Below are positions 23,850 through 33,188 of a stretch of 64,000 bases of DNA, one piece after another. The position numbers and the translations under genes are program-made. The stretch is from Lentzea guizhouensis (GTDB taxonomy: Bacteria; Actinomycetota; Actinomycetes; Mycobacteriales; Pseudonocardiaceae): contig NZ_CP016793.1 of NCBI RefSeq assembly GCF_001701025.1, forward strand, positions 8,184,001 to 8,248,000, read 5' to 3'. Below the pieces are notes generated by a model that ran no database searches, was not told the DNA's origin, and worked only from the letters and a program-made list of their open reading frames with translations. The number at the start of each line of letters is the position of its first letter. Position 1 is the first letter of the stretch.

Positions 23850-26625
23850 ACAGGCGCAGGGCCTGAGCCCAGTGCCGAGCGGCCTCGGTCCACCGCCCGC
23901 AGCGACCCTCCAGGTCGGCGAACGTGCGGTGGGCCGAGGCCTCCTCGAACCCGTCCGGTGCCTGCGCCCGCACCGCCAGCGCGGCCACCAGGTGGTCACG
24001 GGCGGCGGCCAGGTCGTCCAGCGCCAGCTCGGTCTCGGCGAGGTGGTGCAGCGCCGAGGCCTCCCGGTGCCGGTCCCCCAGCGCACGGCACACGGCGAGC
24101 GCGTCGGTCAGGTGTTCCCGCGCCACCACGGGATCGCCGAGCGCGAGCTGCGTGACGCCGAGGTGGGCCAGCGCGTCGGCCTCGAACCGGTGGTCGGTCA
24201 CCTCGCGGCTGATCCGCAGCGCGTCCCCGAAGTAGCGCAACGCCGGCGCCCGGTCGGCGAGCTGGTGGAAGGCGTTGCCCAGCGACATCAGCGTCGCCGC
24301 CTCCAACCGGGGGTTCGCCTTGGCGCGGAACGTCTCCAGCGCCGCGAACAACGGCTCGACCGCCTCCCGCGGCCGTCCCATCCGCACGCAGGTGTAGCCG
24401 AGGTTGCGCCGGGCCAGTGCCACGCCCACCTCGTCGCCCGCGGCCCGGTGCACCCGCATCGCCGCCTGGTAGGACTCCAGCGCCAGGTCGAACTCGCGCA
24501 GCTCGGAGTGCGCGTTGCCGATGTTGTTGTGCAGCCGCGCTTCGCCGCGCAGGTCGCCGGCCTCGCGCACGAGGGCGAGCGCCTGTCGTTGCACCACCAT
24601 GGCTTCGGCGATGCGCGAGGTCATCTGCAGCGCGATCCCGAGGCCGCGCAACATCTCCGCCTCCGCGCGCCGGTCGCCGAGCGCGCGGGCGGCCTCGACG
24701 GCGTGCTCGCACTGCTCGACCCGGTCCGCCCAGTTGCCGCGCGCCTCGAAGTAGCTCGTCAGCAGGTACGCCAGCTGCCAGGTCTGCTCCCGCAGCCCCG
24801 ACTTCGCCGCCAGCCGGATCACGTGCAGCAGGGTGTCTCGTTCTGCGTCGAGGTGGGCGAGCACCTCGACGCGGTCCGCCGTGAACGGCAGGTCGTCGCA
24901 CCGCGGCCGGGTCACCAGGTCGTGACGCGGGTTCAGCACGTCGTTGGCCGCGTGCACGACGGTGAGGTACCGGTCGAGCAGACGCTGCACGCCGTCCCCC
25001 AGGTCACCGCTCTGCCTGGCGAACAGCCGGATCAGGTCGTGCAGCGCGTACCGGCCGTTGCCGACCTCGCTGACGAGGTGTGACGCGACGAGCTCGTCGA
25101 GGCCGGGCCCGAGCGCGTCGGCGAGGTCGGCCGGGAAGCTCGCGCCGGGGTGTTCGCCCAGCACGCGGAACAGCCACGCCGCCTGCGGGCTCAACGTGCG
25201 GTGCGCGCTGGCGAAGACCGTGCGGACCGTGCGGTCGTCCCCGTCGACCGCGAGCACGTCCAGCGGGTCGTTGCGGGTCAGCTCCCGCACCAGGTCCGCG
25301 ATCCGCCCAGGCCGCACCGCGAGCCGCGCAGCCGCGATCCGCAGCGCGAGCGGCAGCAGTCCGCAGTGGACGGCCAGGGCCGCGGTCGCGCCGGACTCCG
25401 CGTGCACCCTCGGCGCGCCGAGGATGCCGGCGAGCAGGTCGTGCGCCTCGGGTTCGGTCAGCAGGCCGAGGCGCACGGTGTGCACGGCGTGGTGCGTGCC
25501 GAGCGCGGAGAGGGTGTCGCGGCTGGTGACCAGCAGCAGGTTGCCCTGGTCGCCGGGCACGAGCGGCAGCACGTCCCGCGCGCGGCGGACGTCGTCGAGG
25601 ACGATCAGCAGTCGTTTGCCGTGTGTCAGGGTCCGGTACAACGCGGCCGGATCGGCGGGCGTCCGGTCCGCCGGGACGCCGAGGGCGTGCAGCACCTCGG
25701 TCAGCGCCTGGGCGGGCGTGAGCCGTTGCAGGTCCAGGAACACCTGCCCGTCGGGGAAGCGGTCGGCCACGCGGTGGGCCCACTCGACCGCGAACGTGGT
25801 CTTGCCGACGCCGGCGACACCGGAGACCACGACGATCGGCGGCAGTCCGGCGAGTGCGGCGAGCTCGGTGGCACGGCCGGTGAAGTGCCCGGCACGGGCG
25901 GGCAGCTGAGCGGGCCTGGTGGTGTGCGACCTGGGCGTCGTGCTCTGCAGGGCGGGATCGCGGCGCAGCACGGCGGTGTGCAGGGCGCTCAGCTCGGGGC
26001 CGGGATCGGCTCCGAGCTCGTCGGCGAGCCGGGATCTGAGGCGCTGGAACGCTTCGAGCGCGTCCGCGTGCCTCCCGTCGAGGTGCAGCGCCCGCATCAG
26101 CAGACCGGTGAGCCGTTCCCTGGTCGGGTGGCTCACCACCAGCCGCTCCAGCTCACCGATGGCGTCCTGCCGGTCGAGCCGCTGCGCCCAGTACGCCTCC
26201 AGCGCGACGATCCGCTGTTCGCGCAACCGGCCGATCTCCGCGCGGCCCCACCCGAACAGCTCGGTGCCGCCCAGCGGTTCTCCCCGCCACAGCGTGAGGT
26301 CCCTGGTCCGTTCGAACCGCTCGGCGTCCACGGAGGCGTCCAGCTGGTAGCCGCCGGGCTTGGTCACGAGCGCGCCGGGCATCCCGCAGTCCGCCAACGC
26401 CTGCCGCACCCGTGCGACGTAGCTGTGCAACGACCGCACGGCCGTGCGCGGCGGGTCGTCACCCCACAGCACGTCCACCAGGCGGTCGACGGGAACCGGT
26501 GTGCCGGCCCGCAGGGCGAGCACCGCCACGACACTGCGCTGGCGGACACCGGTCAGCCCGGCCCTGCCGAGCGGGCCGCACACCTCCACGGGCCCGAGGA
26601 TCCGGACCTCGCCACGTTCCCCCAC
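23827..26625 (-). CDS. AfsR/SARP-family transcriptional activator with NB-ARC and TPR domains
   Basis: 932 aa from GTG 26625. The order is an OmpR-like winged helix (residues about 5-95, VRILGPVEV to PGGYQL), the bacterial transcriptional activation domain (about 100-245, ELGADPGPELSALHTAVLRRDP), an NB-ARC ATPase with P-loop GVAGVGKTTF near 270, LLIVLDDVRRA and LLLVTSRD, then TPR repeats to the end (HNNIGNAHSELREFDLALESYQAA and similar). AfsR-type proteins activate promoters that contain 11-bp direct repeats. Exactly such repeats stand at 22351-22383, so local control of the secreted genes is likely. The start is uncertain: no strong ribosome site precedes GTG 26625. It is divergent from the Cip1-like gene. 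Confidence 0.88.
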   Translation of the reverse strand: MGERGEVRILGPVEVCGPLGRAGLTGVRQRSVVAVLALRAGTPVPVDRLVDVLWGDDPPRTAVRSLHSYVARVRQALADCGMPGALVTKPGGYQLDASVDAERFERTRDLTLWRGEPLGGTELFGWGRAEIGRLREQRIVALEAYWAQRLDRQDAIGELERLVVSHPTRERLTGLLMRALHLDGRHADALEAFQRLRSRLADELGADPGPELSALHTAVLRRDPALQSTTPRSHTTRPAQLPARAGHFTGRATELAALAGLPPIVVVSGVAGVGKTTFAVEWAHRVADRFPDGQVFLDLQRLTPAQALTEVLHALGVPADRTPADPAALYRTLTHGKRLLIVLDDVRRARDVLPLVPGDQGNLLLVTSRDTLSALGTHHAVHTVRLGLLTEPEAHDLLAGILGAPRVHAESGATAALAVHCGLLPLALRIAAARLAVRPGRIADLVRELTRNDPLDVLAVDGDDRTVRTVFASAHRTLSPQAAWLFRVLGEHPGASFPADLADALGPGLDELVASHLVSEVGNGRYALHDLIRLFARQSGDLGDGVQRLLDRYLTVVHAANDVLNPRHDLVTRPRCDDLPFTADRVEVLAHLDAERDTLLHVIRLAAKSGLREQTWQLAYLLTSYFEARGNWADRVEQCEHAVEAARALGDRRAEAEMLRGLGIALQMTSRIAEAMVVQRQALALVREAGDLRGEARLHNNIGNAHSELREFDLALESYQAAMRVHRAAGDEVGVALARRNLGYTCVRMGRPREAVEPLFAALETFRAKANPRLEAATLMSLGNAFHQLADRAPALRYFGDALRISREVTDHRFEADALAHLGVTQLALGDPVVAREHLTDALAVCRALGDRHREASALHHLAETELALDDLAAARDHLVAALAVRAQAPDGFEEASAHRTFADLEGRCGRWTEAARHWAQALRLFTSCRRS

Positions 26626-26791
26626 CTGCGCACGGTAGCTGTCGGAACACCCCTCGCGGCAGCGCTGAACCGGGCACACCGCCCGCGCCCGCGAAACTGC
26701 CGGTTGCGTTTCCCAATGGGTCCGCGGCACCGCCACCGCGGCGGCGTCCGTCGAATTCGACTCGAAGATCGCACACCGGAAACCCCGTGCT

Positions 26792-26804
26792 GGCAACGTT
26801 TGCC
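26792..26804. promoter_or_regulatory. Palindrome in the promoter of the Cip1-like gene
   Basis: GGCAA-CGT-TTGCC lies 10 bases before a -10-like TAGATT (26815-26820), and the ATG follows at 26828, so the message would be nearly leaderless. The palindrome occupies the spacer and could be an operator. A second perfect palindrome, GTCGAATTCGAC, is at 26750-26761. Confidence 0.4.
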
Positions 26805-26827
26805 GATGACCTCCTAGATTGCCGGGC

Positions 26828-27589
26828 ATGCGTCTGCGGAAAGCGGTGTCCGTGCTCGTGACCCTTCCCCTCCTGCTCGCGGGCTTGCCGTCCGCCACCG
26901 CGCACACCCGCTCGTGCGCGCGGCCGGACCTGTTGTTCTGCGAGGACTTCCAGTCCGTCCCGCTGGGTGGCGCGACCAGCCTGCGGTGGGGCGTCGACAC
27001 CCGGCACGGCACGCTCACCGTGGAGAAGGCGGCCCGCGGCCAGCGGGTGCTGCACGTGCACACCGAGGCCAACGGCCGCGCGTTCCTGCGCGTCGACGAC
27101 TTCTCCGCGCCGGGCAACAGCTTCTACGGGCGGATCCGGCTGAAGGTGGACACCTTCCCGAAGAAGCCGGACTGGGCGCACTACACCCTCGTCGAGGCCA
27201 CCGGTCAGGGCAGCGCGGAGATCGTGCGACCGCTCGGCGGCCAGTACGTGCCCACCACCGGCCGTGCGCTGTGGGGCGTCGGCGCCGACGGCGGACCGAC
27301 CGGCGACTGGACGAACTGGCGGGAGTCCGCTCCCTCGCGCGAGGACGTGTGGCAGTGCGTCGAGTGGCGGATGGACGCCTCCGACAACCGCGTGGAGCTG
27401 TGGTTCGACGGCGTGCCGCAACCCGATCTGACCGTCTCGACCCGCTCGCACGGCGGCAACCCGGTGGACTTCGTGTTCCCGGCCTTCGACACGGTGAAGA
27501 TCGGGTGGCAGCTCTACCAGCCCAACGACGGCGCCTACGACCTGTGGGTCGACGACATCGCACTCGGGACGCGCCGGGTGGGCTGCTGA
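26828..27589 (+). CDS. Cip1-like secreted protein
   Basis: 253 aa with a signal peptide MRLRKAVSVLVTLPLLLAGLPSATA. The mature part begins RSCARPDLLFCEDFQSVP and contains FLRVDDFSAPGNSFYGRIRLKVD, WAHYTLVEATGQG, LGGQYVPTTGRALWGVGADGG, WQCVEWRMD and DFVFPAFDTVKIGWQLYQ. These fit the bacterial relatives of fungal Cip1 (cellulose-induced protein 1), a concanavalin-like jelly roll related to glucuronan lyases. Exact activity is unsettled in the family. Cys pairs near both ends (residues about 30/40 and 253) may be disulfides. No binding module is attached. It lies just upstream of the GH9 cellulase, which has its own CebR box. Confidence 0.75.
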   Translation: MRLRKAVSVLVTLPLLLAGLPSATAHTRSCARPDLLFCEDFQSVPLGGATSLRWGVDTRHGTLTVEKAARGQRVLHVHTEANGRAFLRVDDFSAPGNSFYGRIRLKVDTFPKKPDWAHYTLVEATGQGSAEIVRPLGGQYVPTTGRALWGVGADGGPTGDWTNWRESAPSREDVWQCVEWRMDASDNRVELWFDGVPQPDLTVSTRSHGGNPVDFVFPAFDTVKIGWQLYQPNDGAYDLWVDDIALGTRRVGC

Positions 27590-27687
27590 CGCAGCGCCTG
27601 CTACGGCACACGGAGCAGGGGCGGCCGACCGGGTGACGCCCGCGGGTCAGGGCTGAACGGGGCTTGCCGATGACGACAGAACCACCC

Positions 27688-27711
27688 TACGGTCACCTGG
27701 GAGCGCTCCCA
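27688..27711 (+). promoter_or_regulatory. Promoter -10 and CebR operator of the GH9 cellulase gene
   Basis: TGGGAGCGCTCCCA at 27698-27711 is identical to the cebE operator. It follows a promoter with -35 TTGCCG (27664-27669) and -10 TACGGT (27688-27693), 18 bases apart, so the operator lies at the transcription start as it does in front of cebE. The ATG is at 27747. Confidence 0.8.
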
Positions 27712-27746
27712 GAACGCCCGTCGACGAGGACGGAGAACCTCGGAAC

Positions 27747-30320
27747 ATGAGATCGCAACCCCCACGCCTGCTCGCCGCGAGCTTGCTCGTGGCGCTCGTG
27801 GCGGCACCTCTCGCCATCCCGGCATCCGCCGCGGAGTACGAGCGCCTGCTCAACGGCACGTTCGACAGCGGCTCCGCCGATCCCTGGTGGGCCAGCGCCG
27901 GCGTGACGAACCGGGTGACCGGCGGCGAGCTGTGCGCGTCCGTCACCGGCGGCACGACTAACCCCTGGGACGCGCTGGTCGGCCAGAACGGCGTGCCGTT
28001 CGAGACCGACCAGTCCTACACGCTGTCGTTCGACGCGCGCGCCACCACGGCGCAGACGGTCGCCGCCGCGGCCGGCGAGAGCGTGAGCCCGTACCGCGGC
28101 ATCGCGCGCCAGGAGTTCGCCCTGACGCCGGAGAAGCAGCGGTTCACCTTCACGTTCACGTCCACTCTGGACTTCCCGGACGCCGGCAACGGCCAGGTCG
28201 CCTTCCAGCTCGGCGGTCAGGCCGCCGACAACACGATCTGCGTCGACAACGTCTCCCTGGTCGGCGGGGTGAAGCCGCCCGGTGGCGTCAACCCCAACCC
28301 CACCAGGAAGGTCCAGGTCGACCAGGTCGGCTACGTGCCGGGCCTGCCCAAGCGCGCCACCCTCGTGTCCACCGCCACGACGCCACAACCGTGGACGCTC
28401 AAGAACTCCGCGGGCGCGGTGGTGGCTTCCGGGCAGAGCACGCCCAAGGGCGCGGACGTCACGTCCGGCGACTCGGTGCACCTGATCGACTTCTCGTCGT
28501 TCGACACGGCGGGCACCGGCTACACGTTGTCGGTGGGTGAGGACACCAGCTTCCCGTTCGACATCTCGGCCGACGCGATCAAGCGGCTGCGCTACGACTC
28601 GCTCGCGTTCTTCTACCACCAGCGCAGCGGAACGCCCATCGAGGCGCAGTACGTGGGCGAGGAGTACTCGCGCCCGGCCGGCCACGTGAACGTCGCACCG
28701 AACCAGGGCGACAACAACGTGCCGTGCCGCGCGGACCTCGCCTGCGGCTACACCCTGGACGTGCGCGGCGGCTGGTACGACGCGGGTGACCACGGCAAGT
28801 ACGTCGTCAACGGCGGCATCTCGGCGTGGCAGCTGCTCAACGCCTACGAGCGCGCCTCCCGCATCGGCGACGCCACCGCGTACCGCGACGGCTCGCTGGC
28901 CATCCCGGAGAAGTCCAACGGCGTGCCGGACCTGCTCGACGAGGCGCGCTGGGAGGTCGACTTCCTGCTGAAGATGCAGGCACCGGACGGCATGGCGCAC
29001 CACAAGATCCACGACGCCAACTGGACCGCGCTGCCCACCCGTCCCGAGCTCGACGACCAGCCGCGCCGGCTGTCCGCGACGAGCACGGCGGCGACGCTGA
29101 ACCTGGCCGCGGTGGCCGCGCAGGCCTCGCGGCTGTGGCGGGGAGTCGACGCGACCTACTCCGCGACGCTGTTGAGCGCGGCCCGCAAGGCGTACACGGC
29201 GGCGAAGGCGAACCCGGCGAAGCTCGCCGACCCCAACGACGGCACCGGCGGCGGCGCCTACAGCGACGACACCGTGACCGACGAGTTCTACTGGGCCGCT
29301 TCGGAGCTGTACGCGACGACGGGTGAGGCGGCCTTCCGCACCGACGTCGCCGGTTCGCCGCACTACAAGGCCGCGAGCCTGAACCGCGGCGGTTTCCACT
29401 GGGGCGGCACCGCACCGCTGGGTGACATCACGCTCGCGCTGGTTCCCACGGGCCTGCCCGCTGCGGACGTCACGGCCATCAAGTCGGCGTTCGCCACAGT
29501 GGCGGACCAGCACCTGACCGCGATGGCGGGCATGGGTTACGCCACCCCGTACGACAACAGCACCGCCGGGTACGTGTGGGGCTCGAACTCCACGGTCCTG
29601 AACAACGCGACGGTGCTCGCCCTCGCGCACGACTTCACCGGCGCCGCGAAGTACCGCGACGGCGTGTTCGAGGCACTGCACTACCTCCTCGGCCGCAACC
29701 CGCTGAGCACCTCCTACGTCGCGGGCTACGGCGAGCAGGCGATGGTCAACGCGCACCACCGGTTCTGGGCCCACCAGAACGACCCGACCCTCCCGATCGC
29801 TCCGCCCGGCTCGCTGTCCGGCGGCCCGAACAGCGCCCTGCAGGACCCGGTGGCCCAGCGCCTGCTCGCCGGCTGCCCGCAGCAGAAGTGCTGGGTCGAC
29901 GACATCGGCGCCTACTCGGTGAACGAGGTCGCGATCAACTGGAACTCCGCCCTCGCCTGGGTCTCCGGCTGGGCGGCGGAGAAGTCCGGCCAGCCGCCGA
30001 CGCCGGTGGCCGACTGCGAGGTCACCTACACCGCCAACAAGTGGCAGGGCGGCCTGTCGGCCCACGTGGCGCTGAAGAACACCGGCACCACCGCGTGGAC
30101 GTCGTGGAAGCTCGGGTTCACGTTCCCCGGCACCCAGAAGGTCAGCAGCGGGTGGTCGGCCAACTGGAGCCAGTCCGGCGCGGACGTCACCGCGACGAAC
30201 ATGTCGTGGAACGGCAAGGTCGAGGCGGGCAAGTCCGTCTACATCGGGTTCAACGCCTCCGGTGGCGGGGCTGACCCGGCCGCGTTCACGATCAACGGGA
30301 AGAGCTGCAAGACGAGCTGA
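27747..30320 (+). CDS. Secreted GH9 endoglucanase with CBM4/9-like and CBM2 modules
   Basis: 857 aa. The signal peptide ends at ASA near residue 28. Domain order: CBM4/9-like beta-sandwich (about 30-175), Ig-like CelD N-terminal domain (about 190-275), GH9 catalytic domain (about 280-750), CBM2 (about 757-857). GH9 residues are GGWYDAGDHGKYVVNGG (catalytic Asp base) and NEVAINWNSALAW (Glu acid), with AHHRFWAHQN carrying a conserved His. The CBM2 begins DCEVTYTANKWQGG and ends with a matching Cys. Unlike most CBM2 enzymes in this window it lacks a poly-Thr linker. It would cut cellulose processively or randomly, giving cello-oligosaccharides for CebEFG, and shares their operator. Confidence 0.92.
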   Translation: MRSQPPRLLAASLLVALVAAPLAIPASAAEYERLLNGTFDSGSADPWWASAGVTNRVTGGELCASVTGGTTNPWDALVGQNGVPFETDQSYTLSFDARATTAQTVAAAAGESVSPYRGIARQEFALTPEKQRFTFTFTSTLDFPDAGNGQVAFQLGGQAADNTICVDNVSLVGGVKPPGGVNPNPTRKVQVDQVGYVPGLPKRATLVSTATTPQPWTLKNSAGAVVASGQSTPKGADVTSGDSVHLIDFSSFDTAGTGYTLSVGEDTSFPFDISADAIKRLRYDSLAFFYHQRSGTPIEAQYVGEEYSRPAGHVNVAPNQGDNNVPCRADLACGYTLDVRGGWYDAGDHGKYVVNGGISAWQLLNAYERASRIGDATAYRDGSLAIPEKSNGVPDLLDEARWEVDFLLKMQAPDGMAHHKIHDANWTALPTRPELDDQPRRLSATSTAATLNLAAVAAQASRLWRGVDATYSATLLSAARKAYTAAKANPAKLADPNDGTGGGAYSDDTVTDEFYWAASELYATTGEAAFRTDVAGSPHYKAASLNRGGFHWGGTAPLGDITLALVPTGLPAADVTAIKSAFATVADQHLTAMAGMGYATPYDNSTAGYVWGSNSTVLNNATVLALAHDFTGAAKYRDGVFEALHYLLGRNPLSTSYVAGYGEQAMVNAHHRFWAHQNDPTLPIAPPGSLSGGPNSALQDPVAQRLLAGCPQQKCWVDDIGAYSVNEVAINWNSALAWVSGWAAEKSGQPPTPVADCEVTYTANKWQGGLSAHVALKNTGTTAWTSWKLGFTFPGTQKVSSGWSANWSQSGADVTATNMSWNGKVEAGKSVYIGFNASGGGADPAAFTINGKSCKTS

Positions 30321-30342
30321 TCCCGGGCAGGACCGGTAGGAC

Positions 30343-30384
30343 GAAGCGCGCCTGCTGCCGCGACCGCGGCGGTGGGCGCGCTTT
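30343..30384 (+). terminator. Nested hairpin after the GH9 gene
   Basis: Outer arms AAGCGCGCC (30344-30352) and GGCGCGCTT (30375-30383) enclose an inner CCGCG-AC-CGCGG stem. It starts 23 bases beyond the GH9 stop and should end that transcript. Confidence 0.6.
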
Positions 30385-30451
30385 CGCGTTCGCCGGGACG
30401 GACCACCGCTCCCCGCCGCGGCCGCCAATCGAGATACCCGGACAACCGTCC

Positions 30452-30465
30452 TGTGAGCGTTAACA
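30452..30465. promoter_or_regulatory. LacI-type operator, TGTGAGCGTTAACA
   Basis: A 14-bp quasi-palindrome with central CG, 118 bases before the ChvE-like gene. The same sequence, with one or two changes, recurs at 45099, 51436, 51578 and 62879, so it marks a regulon. It lies 30 bases upstream of the probable -35. Confidence 0.65.
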
Positions 30466-30494
30466 GCCACTACCTGCGGTTATCAACCTGTCAC

Positions 30495-30523
30495 TTGACT
30501 GGTCCATTGTTAGCGATAACACT
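30495..30523 (+). promoter_or_regulatory. Promoter with embedded LacI-type operator before chvE
   Basis: -35 TTGACT at 30495-30500, a spacer of 16-17 bases and a -10 near 30517-30523 (TAACAC). The operator TGTTAGCGATAACA (30508-30521, arms TGTTA/TAACA around a central CG) fills the spacer and -10. With the second operator at 30452-30465 this is a classic two-site repressor arrangement. Confidence 0.7.
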
Positions 30524-30569
30524 CCCCGCCTACAGCACTGTTGCCTGTCGGTGACATCGAGGAGAACCA

Positions 30570-31655
30570 ATGAGGCTTGTCCGGATCGCGGTCACCACCG
30601 CACTCGCCGTCTCCCTCGCGGCGTGCGGTTCCACGGAGAAGACAGTCGATCAGCAGACCGGCTCGGGGGAAGGCGCACTCGTCGGCATCACGATGCCCAC
30701 CCGATCGTCGGAGCGGTGGGTCCGCGACGGCGACAGCCTCAAGAAGTCCCTGGAGGCCAAGGGGTACAAGGTCGACCTGCAGTACGCGGAGGACAGCATT
30801 CCCACGCAGGCCAACCAGATCGAGAACCAGATCACCCAGAAAGCCAAGCTGCTGATCATCGCGTCGATCGACGGCAAGTCGCTCAGCTCGCAGCTGCAGC
30901 AGGCCGCCGACGCGAAGATCCCGGTGATCTCCTACGACCGGCTCCTGCTCAACACCCCGAACGTCGACTACTACGCGACGTTCGACAACTACAAGGTCGG
31001 TGTGCAGCAGGCGAACTCACTGCTGGCCGGGCTGAAGACCAAGGGCGAGGGGCCGTTCAACATCGAGCTGTTCGCCGGGTCGTCCGACGACAACAACGCG
31101 ACGTTCTTCTTCAACGGCGCGATGTCCGTCCTCCAGCCGTTGATCGACCAGGGCAAGCTCGTCGTGAAGTCGGGCCAGAAGGACTTCAACACCGTCGCGA
31201 TCCTGCGCTGGGACCCGGCCACCGCGCAGCGGCGCATGGAGGACCTGCTCACCTCGACCTACGGCAGTGCCAAGGTCGACGGCGTCCTGTCGCCCTTCGA
31301 CGGCATCTCGATCGGCATCATCTCCGCGCTCGGGAGCAACGGCTACGGCACCGGCGGTCAGGCGCTCCCGATCGTGACCGGGCAGGACGCCCAGGTCGCC
31401 TCGGTGAAGTCGATCATCAAGGGTGAGCAGTACTCCACGATCTTCAAGGACCTGCGCCAGCTCACCGACGTCGCGGCGAAGATGGCCGACTCGCTGCTCA
31501 AGGGCGGCAAGCCGGAGGTCAACAACACCACGGACTACGACAACGGCGTCAAGGTCGTGCCGTCGTTCCTGCTCCAGCCGGTTCCGGTGGACAAGGCGAA
31601 CTACCAGAAGGAGCTCGTCGAGTCCGGCTACTACACCGCCGACCAGCTCAAGTAG
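30570..31655 (+). CDS. chvE: Multiple-sugar ABC transporter, ChvE-type binding lipoprotein
   Basis: 361 aa. The signal [19 protein letters not shown] ends in a lipobox (LAAC, Cys 19). The mature part is a Peripla_BP_4 domain: [30 protein letters not shown], then [35 protein letters not shown] and [14 protein letters not shown]. These are signatures of ChvE/XylF-like proteins that bind arabinose, xylose, galactose, glucose or fucose. The downstream ATPase and permease match GguA/GguB. It is the first gene of a five-gene operon ending in a GH43 enzyme and galactose mutarotase, so arabinose or xylose is the likely cargo. Confidence 0.87.
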   Translation: MRLVRIAVTTALAVSLAACGSTEKTVDQQTGSGEGALVGITMPTRSSERWVRDGDSLKKSLEAKGYKVDLQYAEDSIPTQANQIENQITQKAKLLIIASIDGKSLSSQLQQAADAKIPVISYDRLLLNTPNVDYYATFDNYKVGVQQANSLLAGLKTKGEGPFNIELFAGSSDDNNATFFFNGAMSVLQPLIDQGKLVVKSGQKDFNTVAILRWDPATAQRRMEDLLTSTYGSAKVDGVLSPFDGISIGIISALGSNGYGTGGQALPIVTGQDAQVASVKSIIKGEQYSTIFKDLRQLTDVAAKMADSLLKGGKPEVNNTTDYDNGVKVVPSFLLQPVPVDKANYQKELVESGYYTADQLK

Positions 31656-31661
31656 GTCCCG

Positions 31662-33188
31662 GTGGCCGACGAGATCCTGGTGATGCGCAGCATCACCAAG
31701 AGGTTCGCGGGTGTCACCGCGCTGCACGAGGTCTCGTTGACCGTGCGGCGCGGTGAGATCCACGCGATCTGCGGGGAGAACGGCGCGGGCAAGTCCACGC
31801 TGATGAAGGTGCTGTCCGGGGTGCACCCGCACGGCACGTACGACGGCGACATCCTCTTCGAGGGCGAGCCGTGCGCGTTCCACGGCGTGCGCGACAGCGA
31901 GCGCCGCGGCATCGTGATCATCCACCAGGAGCTGGCGCTGTGCGGGCAGCTCTCCGTCGCCGAGAACCTGTTCCTGGGCAACGAGAGGGCGCGGCGCGGG
32001 TTCATCGACTGGAACCGCACCAACCACGAGGCGCAGGTGCTGCTCGACCGGGTGGGACTGCGGGAGAACCCGACCACCAGGGTCGACGACCTCGGTGTCG
32101 GCAAGCAGCAGCTCGTCGAGATCGCCAAGGCGCTGTCCAAGGAGGTCAAGCTCCTGATCCTGGACGAGCCGACCGCCGCGCTCAACGACGACGACTCGCA
32201 GCACCTGCTCGACCTGCTCGACGGCCTGCGGGACGAGGGCATCACCTCGGTGATCATCTCCCACAAGCTGGGCGAGGTCACCAAGGTCGCCGACTCGGTC
32301 ACCGTGCTGCGCGACGGGAAGACGATCGAGACGTTGCCGGCGAAGGGCCTCAGCGAGGACCGCATCATCGCGGGCATGGTCGGGCGCGACCTCGAGCACC
32401 GGTTCCCGCCGCGCACGCCGGACATCGGCGAGGAGGTGCTGCGCATCGAGGACTGGACGGTGCACAGCCCGGCCCAGCCGGACCGCGTCGTGGTCGACAG
32501 GGCCACGCTGTCGTTGCGGCGCGGGGAGATCGTCGGCCTCGCCGGCCTGATGGGCGCCGGTCGCACGGAGCTCGCCATGAGCGTGTTCGGCCGTTCCTAC
32601 GGCGTGGGCATCTCCGGGCGCGTCGTCAAGGACGGCGAGGAGATCGACACGCGCACCGTGCGCGCCGCCATCGACCACGGGCTCGCGTACGTGAGCGAGG
32701 ACCGCAAGCGCTACGGGCTCAACCTGATCGAGAACGTGCAGCGCAACGTCTCCGCCGCCGCGCTGCACAAGCTCGCGCGCCGCGGCTGGGTCAACGAGAA
32801 CGAGGAGAACTCGGTCGCCGAGCGGTTCCGCACGTCGATGGGCATCAGGACACCGGGCGTCTCGACGCCGACCGGCACGCTGTCCGGCGGCAACCAGCAG
32901 AAGGTGGTGCTGGCGAAGTGGATGTTCACCGACCCGGACGTGCTGATCCTCGACGAGCCGACGCGCGGCATCGACGTCGGCGCCAAGTACGAGATCTACT
33001 CGATCATCAACGACCTGGCCGCGCAGGGCAGGGCGGTGCTGGTGATCTCGTCGGAGCTGCCGGAGCTGCTCGGCCTGTGCGACCGCGTGTACGCGCTGTC
33101 CGAGGGCCGGATCACCGGTGAGGTGGGCCGCGAAGAGGCCACGCAGGAACGCCTGATGCAATACATGACGCGAGGACAAGGCCAATGA
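31662..33188 (+). CDS. gguA: Multiple-sugar ABC transporter ATPase (GguA/MmsA type)
   Basis: 508 aa with two fused nucleotide-binding domains. The first has Walker [10 protein letters not shown] (about residue 36) and Walker [13 protein letters not shown]; the second has the degenerate Walker [13 protein letters not shown] and Walker [15 protein letters not shown] preceded by the signature LSGGNQQKV. This is the layout of ribose/xylose-type importers. GTG 31662 follows the binding-protein stop by six bases, and the stop overlaps the permease ATG by four bases. Confidence 0.9.
   Translation: MADEILVMRSITKRFAGVTALHEVSLTVRRGEIHAICGENGAGKSTLMKVLSGVHPHGTYDGDILFEGEPCAFHGVRDSERRGIVIIHQELALCGQLSVAENLFLGNERARRGFIDWNRTNHEAQVLLDRVGLRENPTTRVDDLGVGKQQLVEIAKALSKEVKLLILDEPTAALNDDDSQHLLDLLDGLRDEGITSVIISHKLGEVTKVADSVTVLRDGKTIETLPAKGLSEDRIIAGMVGRDLEHRFPPRTPDIGEEVLRIEDWTVHSPAQPDRVVVDRATLSLRRGEIVGLAGLMGAGRTELAMSVFGRSYGVGISGRVVKDGEEIDTRTVRAAIDHGLAYVSEDRKRYGLNLIENVQRNVSAAALHKLARRGWVNENEENSVAERFRTSMGIRTPGVSTPTGTLSGGNQQKVVLAKWMFTDPDVLILDEPTRGIDVGAKYEIYSIINDLAAQGRAVLVISSELPELLGLCDRVYALSEGRITGEVGREEATQERLMQYMTRGQGQ

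Noticed and set aside
22424..26625. Start of an antibiotic biosynthesis cluster, suggested by the SARP regulator
   Set aside because: No polyketide, peptide, terpene or tailoring enzymes are nearby; neighbours are secreted proteins and catabolic genes.
26626..27117. N-terminal extension of the SARP gene
   Set aside because: It would overlap the Cip1-like gene and has no family homology; the winged helix begins near 26610.
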